Source of the DNA: Halomonas sp. | Lineage (GTDB): Bacteria; Pseudomonadota; Gammaproteobacteria; Pseudomonadales; Halomonadaceae | DNA: 46,110 bases | Direction: 5' to 3' | Assembly (NCBI RefSeq): GCF_017515565.1 | Contig: NZ_JAFWFN010000065.1 | Coordinates: forward strand, 1 to 46,110 | Shown here: one piece after another, positions 26,244-33,422 of the stretch | Layout of the letters: each line of letters opens with the position of its first letter | Numbering within the stretch: the first letter of the stretch is position 1 | Program-made: the position numbers and the translations under genes | Notes under the pieces: model-generated | What the model saw: the letters and a program-made list of their open reading frames with translations, nothing else | Told to the model about the DNA's origin: nothing | Databases searched by the model: none

Positions 26244-27698
26244 TCAGGCCCACCAGGGAACGTAGCCGGCTCTCGGGTGCTCGGAATCTGCTTCTCTAAT
26301 CAGATTCGCTTCTTTTGCCTTCTTGATAACAACAGAGGCTTGTGACGCATTCCTACTTTCAATACCGAATCGCTCACACAGTGTTGCGTTTTTCATGCGC
26401 TCGCCGGTTAAAAATTTAAGAACTGCATGGTGATAACATGCCCGTGTGCGCTCTTCTGGGGTCATCTGGGCAAAGTTTCGCGGCCCATAAAGTACCACCT
26501 GCATGGCATTACCTTCTTCCCGAAACAGCGGTGGTGGCAACTGGAACATTTCAACGGAAGCGATCACTTTATCTAAGCCGCTGCCCTGCTCTTCACACAT
26601 GCCCATCCGGCGCATCAGTGAAGCCAGCGCTTCATTTCGTGAACGGGGCGGGAGGTCAATCATTCGGTCAGCGGGCACCAACGGCTTACCGGGATTAGTT
26701 ATCTCCATGCGATCCTGAAAAACCTCAACCTGTGGGCCAGCTCCGGAGATAGTCATGTCTTGATGAATCAGCGCATTGGCGATCACTTCACGAACCGCGA
26801 TAGTAGGAAATAGCGGCTCTTCGGTGCGCAGCGCTACATCAATATGCTCATTTTTAGGCAGGATACCGTTAATAAATTCAATGAGCCCTTCAAAGCCCAC
26901 TGCATAGCCTTTCTTACCTTCAACCCGATGGCTGACCTGAGCCGCTCGATTTTTGCCTGCATAGGCAGTAAAGCGAACGGCCTTACGGGCTAAAGCACTA
27001 TCAAACTGGGTAAGGTCAGAAGCAAAAAGAATGGCACCCAGATGGGTGATGTTCCAGCGTTCACCGACATCCTGCTGAATCAAACGTTCGGCCGCTAATT
27101 TATCGAAAATTCCCCGTCGATTATCCGGCAGTGGCTGCTTCGTAAGTTTGAAGTAATTGCTGTAATCAAGCAGATCCAAGACTTCATCGCCACTAACATA
27201 CTGACGAGCTATCGCATGCTCCCAGGTATAGGGGCGCAGCCGCTCAATTAACTGTTGATAGCGCTCCGGGTAATCCGTCAGTTTAGGTGTTGCACTGCCA
27301 ATGCGAATGTAGGGGATGTTTTTGAAAGCAACTGGCGCAGAGGTAGCTGCCGGTATCTCCAGAATCACCACGTTGCCACCCGGATGCTCGACCCGCCTAA
27401 ATTGGAACGCGATGCTAGGCTGTAACTCTCGAGCCAGCCAAAAGGCTAGTTCTTGCCCATTGGATTTCTGGGTATCTGGGTTGAAACTTGAACCGATGAC
27501 TTGAAGTGAGGCGTCGTCAATGCCCCAGAGCATATAGGCGATATCTTTGCCCACAAGGCGAGCGGCATTAGCCAGTGCAGAACAGCGAACGCCGATCATG
27601 CTGGGTTCAACATTATCTTTCTTGAACTCCAGCCAGTCTGTTTCTGCACCTTGAGCTAGCAGCTCGTTGACCAGGTCAATATCGCGTTGCTGGCTCAT
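26244..27698 (-). CDS. Schlafen AlbA_2 / RecG-like ATP-binding protein in the R-M operon
   Basis: A 484-residue protein with an N-terminal AlbA_2 (Schlafen) domain, about residues 8-150. TDWLEFKKDN holds the Glu-x-Lys typical of that fold, and DIAYMLWGIDD follows. A middle region resembles the GHKL ATPase-like segment of this family (VREVIANALIHQDM, then FQDRMEITNPG and GSGLDKVIASVEMF). The C-terminus has a winged-helix-like segment (FGIESRNASQASVVIKKAKE). Such proteins are annotated as RecG-like or putative transcriptional regulators and are often found inside type I restriction operons. Their role is not settled. The gene overlaps the hsdS end by four bases, so it is translationally coupled to it. 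Confidence 0.85.
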   Translation of the reverse strand: MSQQRDIDLVNELLAQGAETDWLEFKKDNVEPSMIGVRCSALANAARLVGKDIAYMLWGIDDASLQVIGSSFNPDTQKSNGQELAFWLARELQPSIAFQFRRVEHPGGNVVILEIPAATSAPVAFKNIPYIRIGSATPKLTDYPERYQQLIERLRPYTWEHAIARQYVSGDEVLDLLDYSNYFKLTKQPLPDNRRGIFDKLAAERLIQQDVGERWNITHLGAILFASDLTQFDSALARKAVRFTAYAGKNRAAQVSHRVEGKKGYAVGFEGLIEFINGILPKNEHIDVALRTEEPLFPTIAVREVIANALIHQDMTISGAGPQVEVFQDRMEITNPGKPLVPADRMIDLPPRSRNEALASLMRRMGMCEEQGSGLDKVIASVEMFQLPPPLFREEGNAMQVVLYGPRNFAQMTPEERTRACYHHAVLKFLTGERMKNATLCERFGIESRNASQASVVIKKAKEANLIREADSEHPRAGYVPWWA

Positions 27699-29575
27699 AG
27701 GGCAAGACTCTCTTGCCCAGTCACACGTTTACCGCGCCCTCGGGGTTCCAAGCCATTGTGGCGTAGCTGAGAAATGGCAATGCGGAATTGCTCCTCTGAA
27801 TACTTAAGCTTATCAGCATGCCAGTTTTCACGCGCTTCGTGAATGATGGCGTGCTCTGTAGGCTCAATACCTTCAAGGAGCAAGTTGTTCCATGCCGCAT
27901 AGACCGTCGCTAGAACTTCCGTTTCTGCGGTATTGAGTGGCATGAGTACCTTAATCACGCGCTTCAATACGTGCTCATACGGCGCCAGGGCTTGCATGGC
28001 TTCTGCAACCAGTTCCCCATAACGCGCGCCTTTTCTAAAATCGAAGCCTCGCTGTGCAGTAGGGCGCTTAACAAACTCAAAAAAGCCATGGTCTTTGGCC
28101 CAGTCTTCTGCTCGTTGCATATGTTGAAAATCATTGGGGCCAGCGGCATCTTTAATCGGCTGACGCCCCAGGTCGATATCCGCCAGTGACTCCACCAAAT
28201 GAAGCGTTTTCTGTGCCTTAACCCGACCAAAGGTCTTTCCGCGATGCTCTGAAGCATGCCAGTGATAAGCGGCTGCCATAATATGAGCAGCAAATTCTGG
28301 AGAGTTGGTTTCTATCAGGGTCGTCGGCTGTTTTTGTTTAGTGATCTCAACCACATTATTAGCGGTGAGCTCCCCAGAAAAGGCTTTTTTAAGAAGGGAT
28401 TGTTTTAGCTCTTTTAATACCATGAGTTTTTGTTGATAGATATCTTCTAGACGACAAGTTTCAGCACTTACTTCATCAAGCTTGGTAATAACTTCACTCT
28501 GTTCTTTAAGTGAAATATCAGGAGCCTGAAATCCACGTAGAGCTTTTAAGGAAACGGTTTTTTGTGCGGTTCCAGTGGCCTTTTCAAGTGCTTGGTTCTT
28601 AATTTGCGGAGATAATAGTAAGTAATACATCCACTTGCTATTAACAGAATTTTTAGGCCTCACTAAACCGATATGGCGTTGAAAACAAAAGAGTGCATCG
28701 CCATCAACCATTACGGAGATGCCGAAAGAGCCAGTAACGGTGTACAAAATATCACCTTTTATTGGCTTGCGATTATTTTTCAAGTTATTAAAATATTCAA
28801 GGCTCACTCGGAAGGCGTTATCAAAATCAATTTCTTTTGTTTTTTTGTTTATGTTTTTTATTGTAATAAAAGGAATGCCCGATGCACTTTTCGGTGGCGG
28901 CATATGATCGCCATCAGTAATATCAGATGCTAATTCAGACAGCGTAACAACATTATTGGATAAGTAAGCAGTGTTGAATGCTGAATGCAAGTGGCTCTCA
29001 AATAACTCCTTAATATTAGCAAGGTTCTGCTCGGTGTTGGCAATAGCTGCATCAATGCTCGTAAAGGCTTCGTCGAGAATGGCGACGATGTGCTTTTGCT
29101 CAGCGAGTGTCGGAAGTGGGATAGAGTGCTTCTCGATAAACTCTTTTGAAACACGCTTATGCCCAACAGCCCCTGACATCACCCTTTCGCCTGCATCCCG
29201 AAAACTGTTCTGCGCCAGGTAATAAAACAAAAACTCAGGATCTAGACTGTCTTTCGTACGAAAAACAATAAATTCACTTGAGCCAAACCCGATGCCGTTC
29301 GTGAGTCCACGCGCAATTCCTAGTTTTCCATTCTCAAAGCATGGCGTAATCTTCGCTAGCAGTACATCACCATCGGCAAAGTAAGTATAACTACCAGAAA
29401 CCTTCTCTAAGGCTTTCTCTTCCACTGGTGAAAAATATTTCTCTCTTATACCGAGGGCATTCATCGGTACAAAAGAAACCAAGTCTGTTTTTCTTAGTTG
29501 CTCTTGGGCCTCTTTTTTAGGAGGTTTTATCTTGCATGCCTCGCTTAGAGGAACGTAAGTCCAGGTTTCTTTCAT
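27695..29575 (-). CDS. hsdS: Type I restriction specificity subunit HsdS with C-terminal extension
   Basis: A 626-residue protein, longer than the usual 400-450. Two target recognition domains are visible. The first ends in the conserved IPLPTLAEQKHIVAILDEAF helix and the second in SLKEQSEVITKLDEVSAE and LKQSLLKKAFSGEL. These set DNA sequence specificity for both methylation and cutting. Residues about 404-626 (27698-28366) form an extra domain with FGRVKAQKTLHLVE and DAAGPNDFQHM. By eye it resembles the Panacea/SocA antitoxin-like fold that some HsdS proteins carry; this is inference. It overlaps hsdM and the Schlafen-like gene by four bases each. Base composition is the most AT-rich of the island, as often seen for exchanged recognition domains. 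Confidence 0.92.
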   Translation of the reverse strand: MKETWTYVPLSEACKIKPPKKEAQEQLRKTDLVSFVPMNALGIREKYFSPVEEKALEKVSGSYTYFADGDVLLAKITPCFENGKLGIARGLTNGIGFGSSEFIVFRTKDSLDPEFLFYYLAQNSFRDAGERVMSGAVGHKRVSKEFIEKHSIPLPTLAEQKHIVAILDEAFTSIDAAIANTEQNLANIKELFESHLHSAFNTAYLSNNVVTLSELASDITDGDHMPPPKSASGIPFITIKNINKKTKEIDFDNAFRVSLEYFNNLKNNRKPIKGDILYTVTGSFGISVMVDGDALFCFQRHIGLVRPKNSVNSKWMYYLLLSPQIKNQALEKATGTAQKTVSLKALRGFQAPDISLKEQSEVITKLDEVSAETCRLEDIYQQKLMVLKELKQSLLKKAFSGELTANNVVEITKQKQPTTLIETNSPEFAAHIMAAAYHWHASEHRGKTFGRVKAQKTLHLVESLADIDLGRQPIKDAAGPNDFQHMQRAEDWAKDHGFFEFVKRPTAQRGFDFRKGARYGELVAEAMQALAPYEHVLKRVIKVLMPLNTAETEVLATVYAAWNNLLLEGIEPTEHAIIHEARENWHADKLKYSEEQFRIAISQLRHNGLEPRGRGKRVTGQESLAL

Positions 29576-31047
29576 AACAGCCCCCGAATCCCTTCCAGAA
29601 TGGCCTCGCTTTCTTTATCCAACGTCTCAATCTCGTTGATGATGACTTCTGGATCGCGAAGCGGTGCCTCATCGGCTTTGTTTGGGTTCTTCACCGACAA
29701 ATCGAAAGTAGTGGTATCGATATCGTCGATACTCACCGTCCATGATTGATCAGAATCCGCAAAACTAGCTTGGCGGGCGACAAAGTCCTTGAGGTCATCA
29801 TCATTCAGCGGGTTGGTTTTGCCCAGGCTACGGCCTGGCTCTAGCTGGTAATACCAAATGTTGTGCGTGGGTGCGCCTTTCTCGAAAAACAGCACAACGG
29901 TTTTTACCCCTGCCCCCAGAAAGGTGCCGCCGGGACAATCCAGAATGGTGTGCAGGTTGCAGCTTTCCAGCAGCTCTTTACGCAGTGCTTTTGAGGCGTT
30001 GTCCGCGTTAGACAAAAAGGTGTTTTTAATGACCACCGCCCCACGACCGCCAGCACGCAAATACTTAATGAAGTGCTGCATAAACAGGAACGCGGTTTCC
30101 CCGGTTTTAATAGGGAAATTCTGCTGTATTTCCTTACGCTCTTTGCCGCCGAAAGGCGGGTTAGCAAGGATAACGTCAAAGCGGTCTTTCTCCTGAATAT
30201 CATTCAGGTTTTCAGTCAGGCTATTGGTATGAACGATATTGGGCGTTTCAATACCGTGCAGGATCATGTTCATGATACCAATCACGTACGGCAGGCTCTT
30301 TTTCTCTTTACCGTAAAAGGTGCGGGACTGAAGAATATCAAGATCCGATGTGGAGAGACGTTTGCCGTCCTGCTCGCCTTCTGGCCCGTAGCGGAGGTAA
30401 TCGTGGGCTTCGCATAAAAAGCCTGCCGACCCAACAGCAGCGTCGTATATACGCTCGCCAATCTGCGGATCAACCACCTTGATCATGGCGCGGATCAGCG
30501 GGCGTGGGGTGTAATACTCTCCGCCGTTACGCCCAGCATTGCCCATATTCTTGATTTTGGCTTCGTACAGATGGGAGAGCTCATGCTTCTGAGCCTGAGA
30601 GCCAAAGCTGAGTTCATCCACCAGCTCTAGGGCATCGCGCAGGCTGTAACCACTAGCGAATTTATTGCGGATCTCGCCAAAAATTTCGCCAATTTTGTAT
30701 TCAATCGTGTCACTGCTCGTCGCGCGCTCTTTGAAACCATGCAAATAGGGGAAGAGTTCAAAACTGACGTATTGAATCAGGTCATCGCCAGTTAGCGCAT
30801 TGTCATGGTCAAAGCTACCGTCCTCTTTTTTTGGTGCTGCCCAGCGTGACCAACGATGCTCTTCGTCGATAATGAACTCGTAGGCTTGGCCGCGCAGTTC
30901 GGCCTCTTGTGAGCGCTCGAACTCCAGGTCGTCGAGGTACTTCAGGAACAGCATCCAGGATGTTTGCTCGGTGTAGTCCAGTTCGCTGGCGCAACCAGCC
31001 TCTTTCCAAAGGACGTTATCGATGTTTCTGAAGGTTTGTTCAAACAT
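29572..31047 (-). CDS. hsdM: Type I restriction methyltransferase subunit HsdM
   Basis: A 491-residue N6-adenine methyltransferase. It has an HsdM N-terminal helical domain, then GGEYYTPRPLIRAMI, an AdoMet-binding segment YDAAVGSAGFLCEA (about 201-214) and the catalytic NPPF at 296-299. With HsdS it methylates adenines in the recognition site and protects host DNA. It is the first gene of the island operon, so the promoter should lie in the roughly 150 bases before it, shared divergently with the minicistron and moeA. Confidence 0.95.
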   Translation of the reverse strand: MFEQTFRNIDNVLWKEAGCASELDYTEQTSWMLFLKYLDDLEFERSQEAELRGQAYEFIIDEEHRWSRWAAPKKEDGSFDHDNALTGDDLIQYVSFELFPYLHGFKERATSSDTIEYKIGEIFGEIRNKFASGYSLRDALELVDELSFGSQAQKHELSHLYEAKIKNMGNAGRNGGEYYTPRPLIRAMIKVVDPQIGERIYDAAVGSAGFLCEAHDYLRYGPEGEQDGKRLSTSDLDILQSRTFYGKEKKSLPYVIGIMNMILHGIETPNIVHTNSLTENLNDIQEKDRFDVILANPPFGGKERKEIQQNFPIKTGETAFLFMQHFIKYLRAGGRGAVVIKNTFLSNADNASKALRKELLESCNLHTILDCPGGTFLGAGVKTVVLFFEKGAPTHNIWYYQLEPGRSLGKTNPLNDDDLKDFVARQASFADSDQSWTVSIDDIDTTTFDLSVKNPNKADEAPLRDPEVIINEIETLDKESEAILEGIRGLL

Positions 31048-31197
31048 GTAGATTCCGGTGGTATCAAAGTGCCTATTGATGAAAGTAAGTAAGACGCCAA
31101 CAGGCTGTTTCTGTCCGTTGATCGTGGCATTCTACCTATACCGGTTATCTAATTCTTGGGTTTCACGACTCTGGTTTTCCTGTTTTTAGAGGCGACT

Positions 31198-31269
31198 ATG
31201 CCATCAGTTCTTAATTCTCAGTGCATGCTTAACAACTTAGTGATTCCAGGCCGGGGGCAGCATGGCTGA
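31198..31269 (+). CDS. 23-codon minicistron that rebuilds the moaB tail before moeA
   Basis: The ORF starts at ATG 31198 with AGAGG five bases upstream. It begins MPSVLNSQ and ends NNLVIPGRGQHG, the last 11 residues being the C-terminus of MoaB in the same frame. It stops with TGA at 31267-31269, inside an ATGGCTGA that also contains the moeA start. This recreates the stop/start overlap that moaB would have had with moeA. The first twelve codons come from island DNA. The peptide itself may have no function. Translational coupling to moeA is the likely purpose, and is inference. Confidence 0.55.
   Translation: MPSVLNSQCMLNNLVIPGRGQHG
31233..31269 (+). repeat. Right 37-bp direct repeat (candidate attR) at the moeA start
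   Basis: Identical to 23557-23593. This copy holds the moeA ribosome site (CCGGGGGC) and start codon and marks the right edge of the island. Confidence 0.92.
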
Positions 31270-32467
31270 TTTACAGCCGATCGAAACAGCCCTTGAAGCG
31301 CTGCTGGCAGGGGTGGTGCCGCTGGAAGCTGAGCCGGTGCCGCTGGTTCAGGCGGCGGGCCGCGTGCTGGCCGATGTTGTTTATGCGCAGTTGGATGTGC
31401 CGCCGTTTGATAATAGCGCCATGGATGGCTACGCCCTGCGCGCCGCTGATGCGGGGCAGTGGCTGCCGGTGAGTCAGCGCATTGCGGCGGGCACGCAGGC
31501 TCAAGCGCTTGCGCCTGGAAGCTGCGCGCGTATTTTTACCGGCGGTGAGATCCCGGCTGGGGCGGACTGCGTGGTGATGCAAGAGCGCGTAGAGGTTGAC
31601 GGCGAGCGCGCACTGATGCCCGCGGATATTCCAGCGGGAGATAATGTGCGCCGTCAGGGACGCGACGTGAAAAGTGGCTCTTTGCTGCTAAATGCAGGTG
31701 AGCGGTTGGAAGCTGCTGCATTGGGTCATTTGGCTGGGCAAGGCGTCACCGACGTGAGCGTACGCCGTCGGCCCCGCGTGGCGTTACTCTCAACCGGCGA
31801 TGAGATTATTGACCCCGGTAAGCCGTTAAAGCCCGGTCAGCTCTATAACTCAAACCGGCCAATGCTCAAGCGCCTGTTAGAAAACTTTGGGGCTGACGTT
31901 GTGCAGCTGGTTAGCGTACCGGATGACTACGCTCAAACCGTTGAGCTATTACGCCAAGCAGCGGCAGAAGCTGACGTAGTGATTAGTACCGGCGGCGTAA
32001 GCGTGGGTGAAGAGGATCATGTCAAAGCCGCGCTGGAATCGCTGGGCCAGCTCGATATGTGGAAGCTGGCGATTCGCCCTGGCAAGCCGCTGGCGCTGGG
32101 CCGTTTGCCCCGCGAAGATGGCAGCCAAGCACGTTTTGTAGGGCTGCCGGGGAACCCAGTATCTAGTTTTGTGGGGGCATGGCTTTTTTTGCGCCCACTA
32201 ATGGGCGCACTACTTGGCTGCCCTGCTTTAAAAGCTCTGCCCAATATGACTGCCAGCGCTGGTTTTGCTACCTCAACCGGCCCCCGCGAACACTATATGC
32301 GCGTGACGCTAACGTTCACACCCAACGGTGTGACGGCGGCGGCATTTGATGACCAGAACTCGGGGGTGCTCTCGTCGTGTATCAACGCCGATGCCTTAGC
32401 GGTGATCCCGCCTAATAGCGAAATAGCTAAGGGCGATGAGATCCGCTGTTTATGGTTGATGAGTTAG
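31262..32467 (+). CDS. moeA: Molybdopterin molybdenumtransferase MoeA (second copy)
   Basis: A 401-residue MoeA with NSAMDGYALRA, LLSTGDEIIDPGKPL, STGGVSVGEEDHV, RPGKPLALG and GLPGNPVSSFV. It is closer to the classical MoeA pattern than the copy at 11258-12511, and the two differ over most of their length. The ATG and its ribosome site lie in the 37-bp repeat. Before the island arrived the gene would have been the third in a DUF1244-moaB-moeA operon. It now depends on whatever promoter the island edge provides. It faces the chemosensory operon convergently, with 12 bases between stops. Confidence 0.95.
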   Translation: MADLQPIETALEALLAGVVPLEAEPVPLVQAAGRVLADVVYAQLDVPPFDNSAMDGYALRAADAGQWLPVSQRIAAGTQAQALAPGSCARIFTGGEIPAGADCVVMQERVEVDGERALMPADIPAGDNVRRQGRDVKSGSLLLNAGERLEAAALGHLAGQGVTDVSVRRRPRVALLSTGDEIIDPGKPLKPGQLYNSNRPMLKRLLENFGADVVQLVSVPDDYAQTVELLRQAAAEADVVISTGGVSVGEEDHVKAALESLGQLDMWKLAIRPGKPLALGRLPREDGSQARFVGLPGNPVSSFVGAWLFLRPLMGALLGCPALKALPNMTASAGFATSTGPREHYMRVTLTFTPNGVTAAAFDDQNSGVLSSCINADALAVIPPNSEIAKGDEIRCLWLMS

Positions 32468-32479
32468 GGGTTGAGAAGG

Positions 32480-32887
32480 CTAAGGAGTAAGCTTGTGCGC
32501 GTCCAGTAGCAGCACGAGTTGCTGTTGTTCAAACGTGAAGCCGCACAGCGCCATTGAAAATCGTCGGGAACGCAGCAGCTTAGGCAGCGGGTAAAGCGTG
32601 TTGGCAGGCAGTTGCCGAAGGGTAATGTCGCCGCTTACGCCCAGCTGCCAAGTGCTGTTTTTTTCGCTCTTTACTTGAGCGTCGCGCAGGGTTAGCCAGC
32701 GGCTAGGCGGCGTCGGTTGGTTGCGTTCTTCATAGAGCAACGAGTGAGCGCTGGCGCTGCGCAATGCCGTCGGTTGATCGGTCATGGCGAGTACATGACA
32801 CGCTTCCAGGGCAGCACGGTAAGGCCCTACGCGAAACAGCACCATCGCCACCTTGGCTTGCTCGTAATGATCTCGATGCTGAGGCAC
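32480..32887 (-). CDS. CheW-like protein, short and divergent
   Basis: The last gene of the chemosensory operon, 135 residues from a GTG at 32887 just after the CheW stop. An AAGGG about ten bases upstream supports this start. The N-terminus (MVLFRVGPYRAALEACHVLAM) and C-terminus (GFTFEQQQLVLLLDAHKL) look like the first and last strands of a CheW fold, while the middle is shorter and weakly conserved. Wsp systems contain two CheW-type couplers (WspB and WspD), and this could be the second. A decayed copy is the alternative. Confidence 0.65.
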   Translation of the reverse strand: MPQHRDHYEQAKVAMVLFRVGPYRAALEACHVLAMTDQPTALRSASAHSLLYEERNQPTPPSRWLTLRDAQVKSEKNSTWQLGVSGDITLRQLPANTLYPLPKLLRSRRFSMALCGFTFEQQQLVLLLDAHKLTP

Positions 32888-32888
32888 C

Positions 32889-33422
32889 TTAACCCAACCC
32901 TTGCCGGTAGGCGTCGAATAGCGCCTCTGGCTCAAGCAGGGCAAGCGCTTGGCGATCATCTATTTGCCACAGCGCGCTAACATACGGGCGCAACGTGCTG
33001 GAAAGCGTTTCGGGGGGCGCTTGCAGCATGCTTTGGGTCACGTCGCATACATCGTCTAGCTGTTCTATACGCACGCCGCTACTCATGCCCGCCGCATTGA
33101 CTAACAAAATCATGCCTTGGTCAGAGGTCTCGGGTGCGGGCAGGCCGAGTAGCTGATGCAAGCTAATGACAGACTCAATGTGGCCACGTAGGTGCAGTAC
33201 GCCTTCAGTAGAGGCGGGTAGCCCCGGTACGTAATAAACGGGCTGGTCGCTGGGTAAAATCTCACTCACTGCGCTGCCGGGTAGTGCAAAGCGCTGGCCA
33301 TTGAGCCGAAAAAGCACTAGCTGCTGGGTGGGCTCATCAACATCTACCACTGTATTAGCATCGCCGTGTGCCGCTAACGCCTCTTCCAAAGAGTGGCTGT
33401 CGCGTGGCGTTTCAGCAGTCAT
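32889..33422 (-). CDS. cheW: Chemotaxis coupling protein CheW
   Basis: A 177-residue protein with a CheW domain from about residue 33 (QLVLFRLNGQRFALPGSAVSEIL, then GVLHLRGHIESVISLHQLLGL). A leader of about 30 polar residues precedes it. CheW bridges the receptor array and the CheA kinase at the inner membrane. The start overlaps the end of the diguanylate cyclase gene by 11 bases, which implies coupled translation. Confidence 0.92.
   Translation of the reverse strand: MTAETPRDSHSLEEALAAHGDANTVVDVDEPTQQLVLFRLNGQRFALPGSAVSEILPSDQPVYYVPGLPASTEGVLHLRGHIESVISLHQLLGLPAPETSDQGMILLVNAAGMSSGVRIEQLDDVCDVTQSMLQAPPETLSSTLRPYVSALWQIDDRQALALLEPEALFDAYRQGLG

Larger units (their letters stand above)
23594..31232. 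mobile_element. Type I restriction-modification genomic island inserted between moaB and moeA
   Basis: Four minus-strand genes (hsdM, hsdS, a Schlafen/RecG-like gene, hsdR) separate moaB from moeA, which run on the plus strand. The segment is bounded by a 37-bp perfect direct repeat of the moaB/moeA junction. Its base composition is visibly richer in A and T than its flanks, most strongly inside hsdS around 28700-28900. No integrase, transposase, relaxase or phage gene is seen. The repeat structure supports site-specific or target-duplicating insertion into an intact moaB-moeA operon. The mechanism is unknown. Confidence 0.85.
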
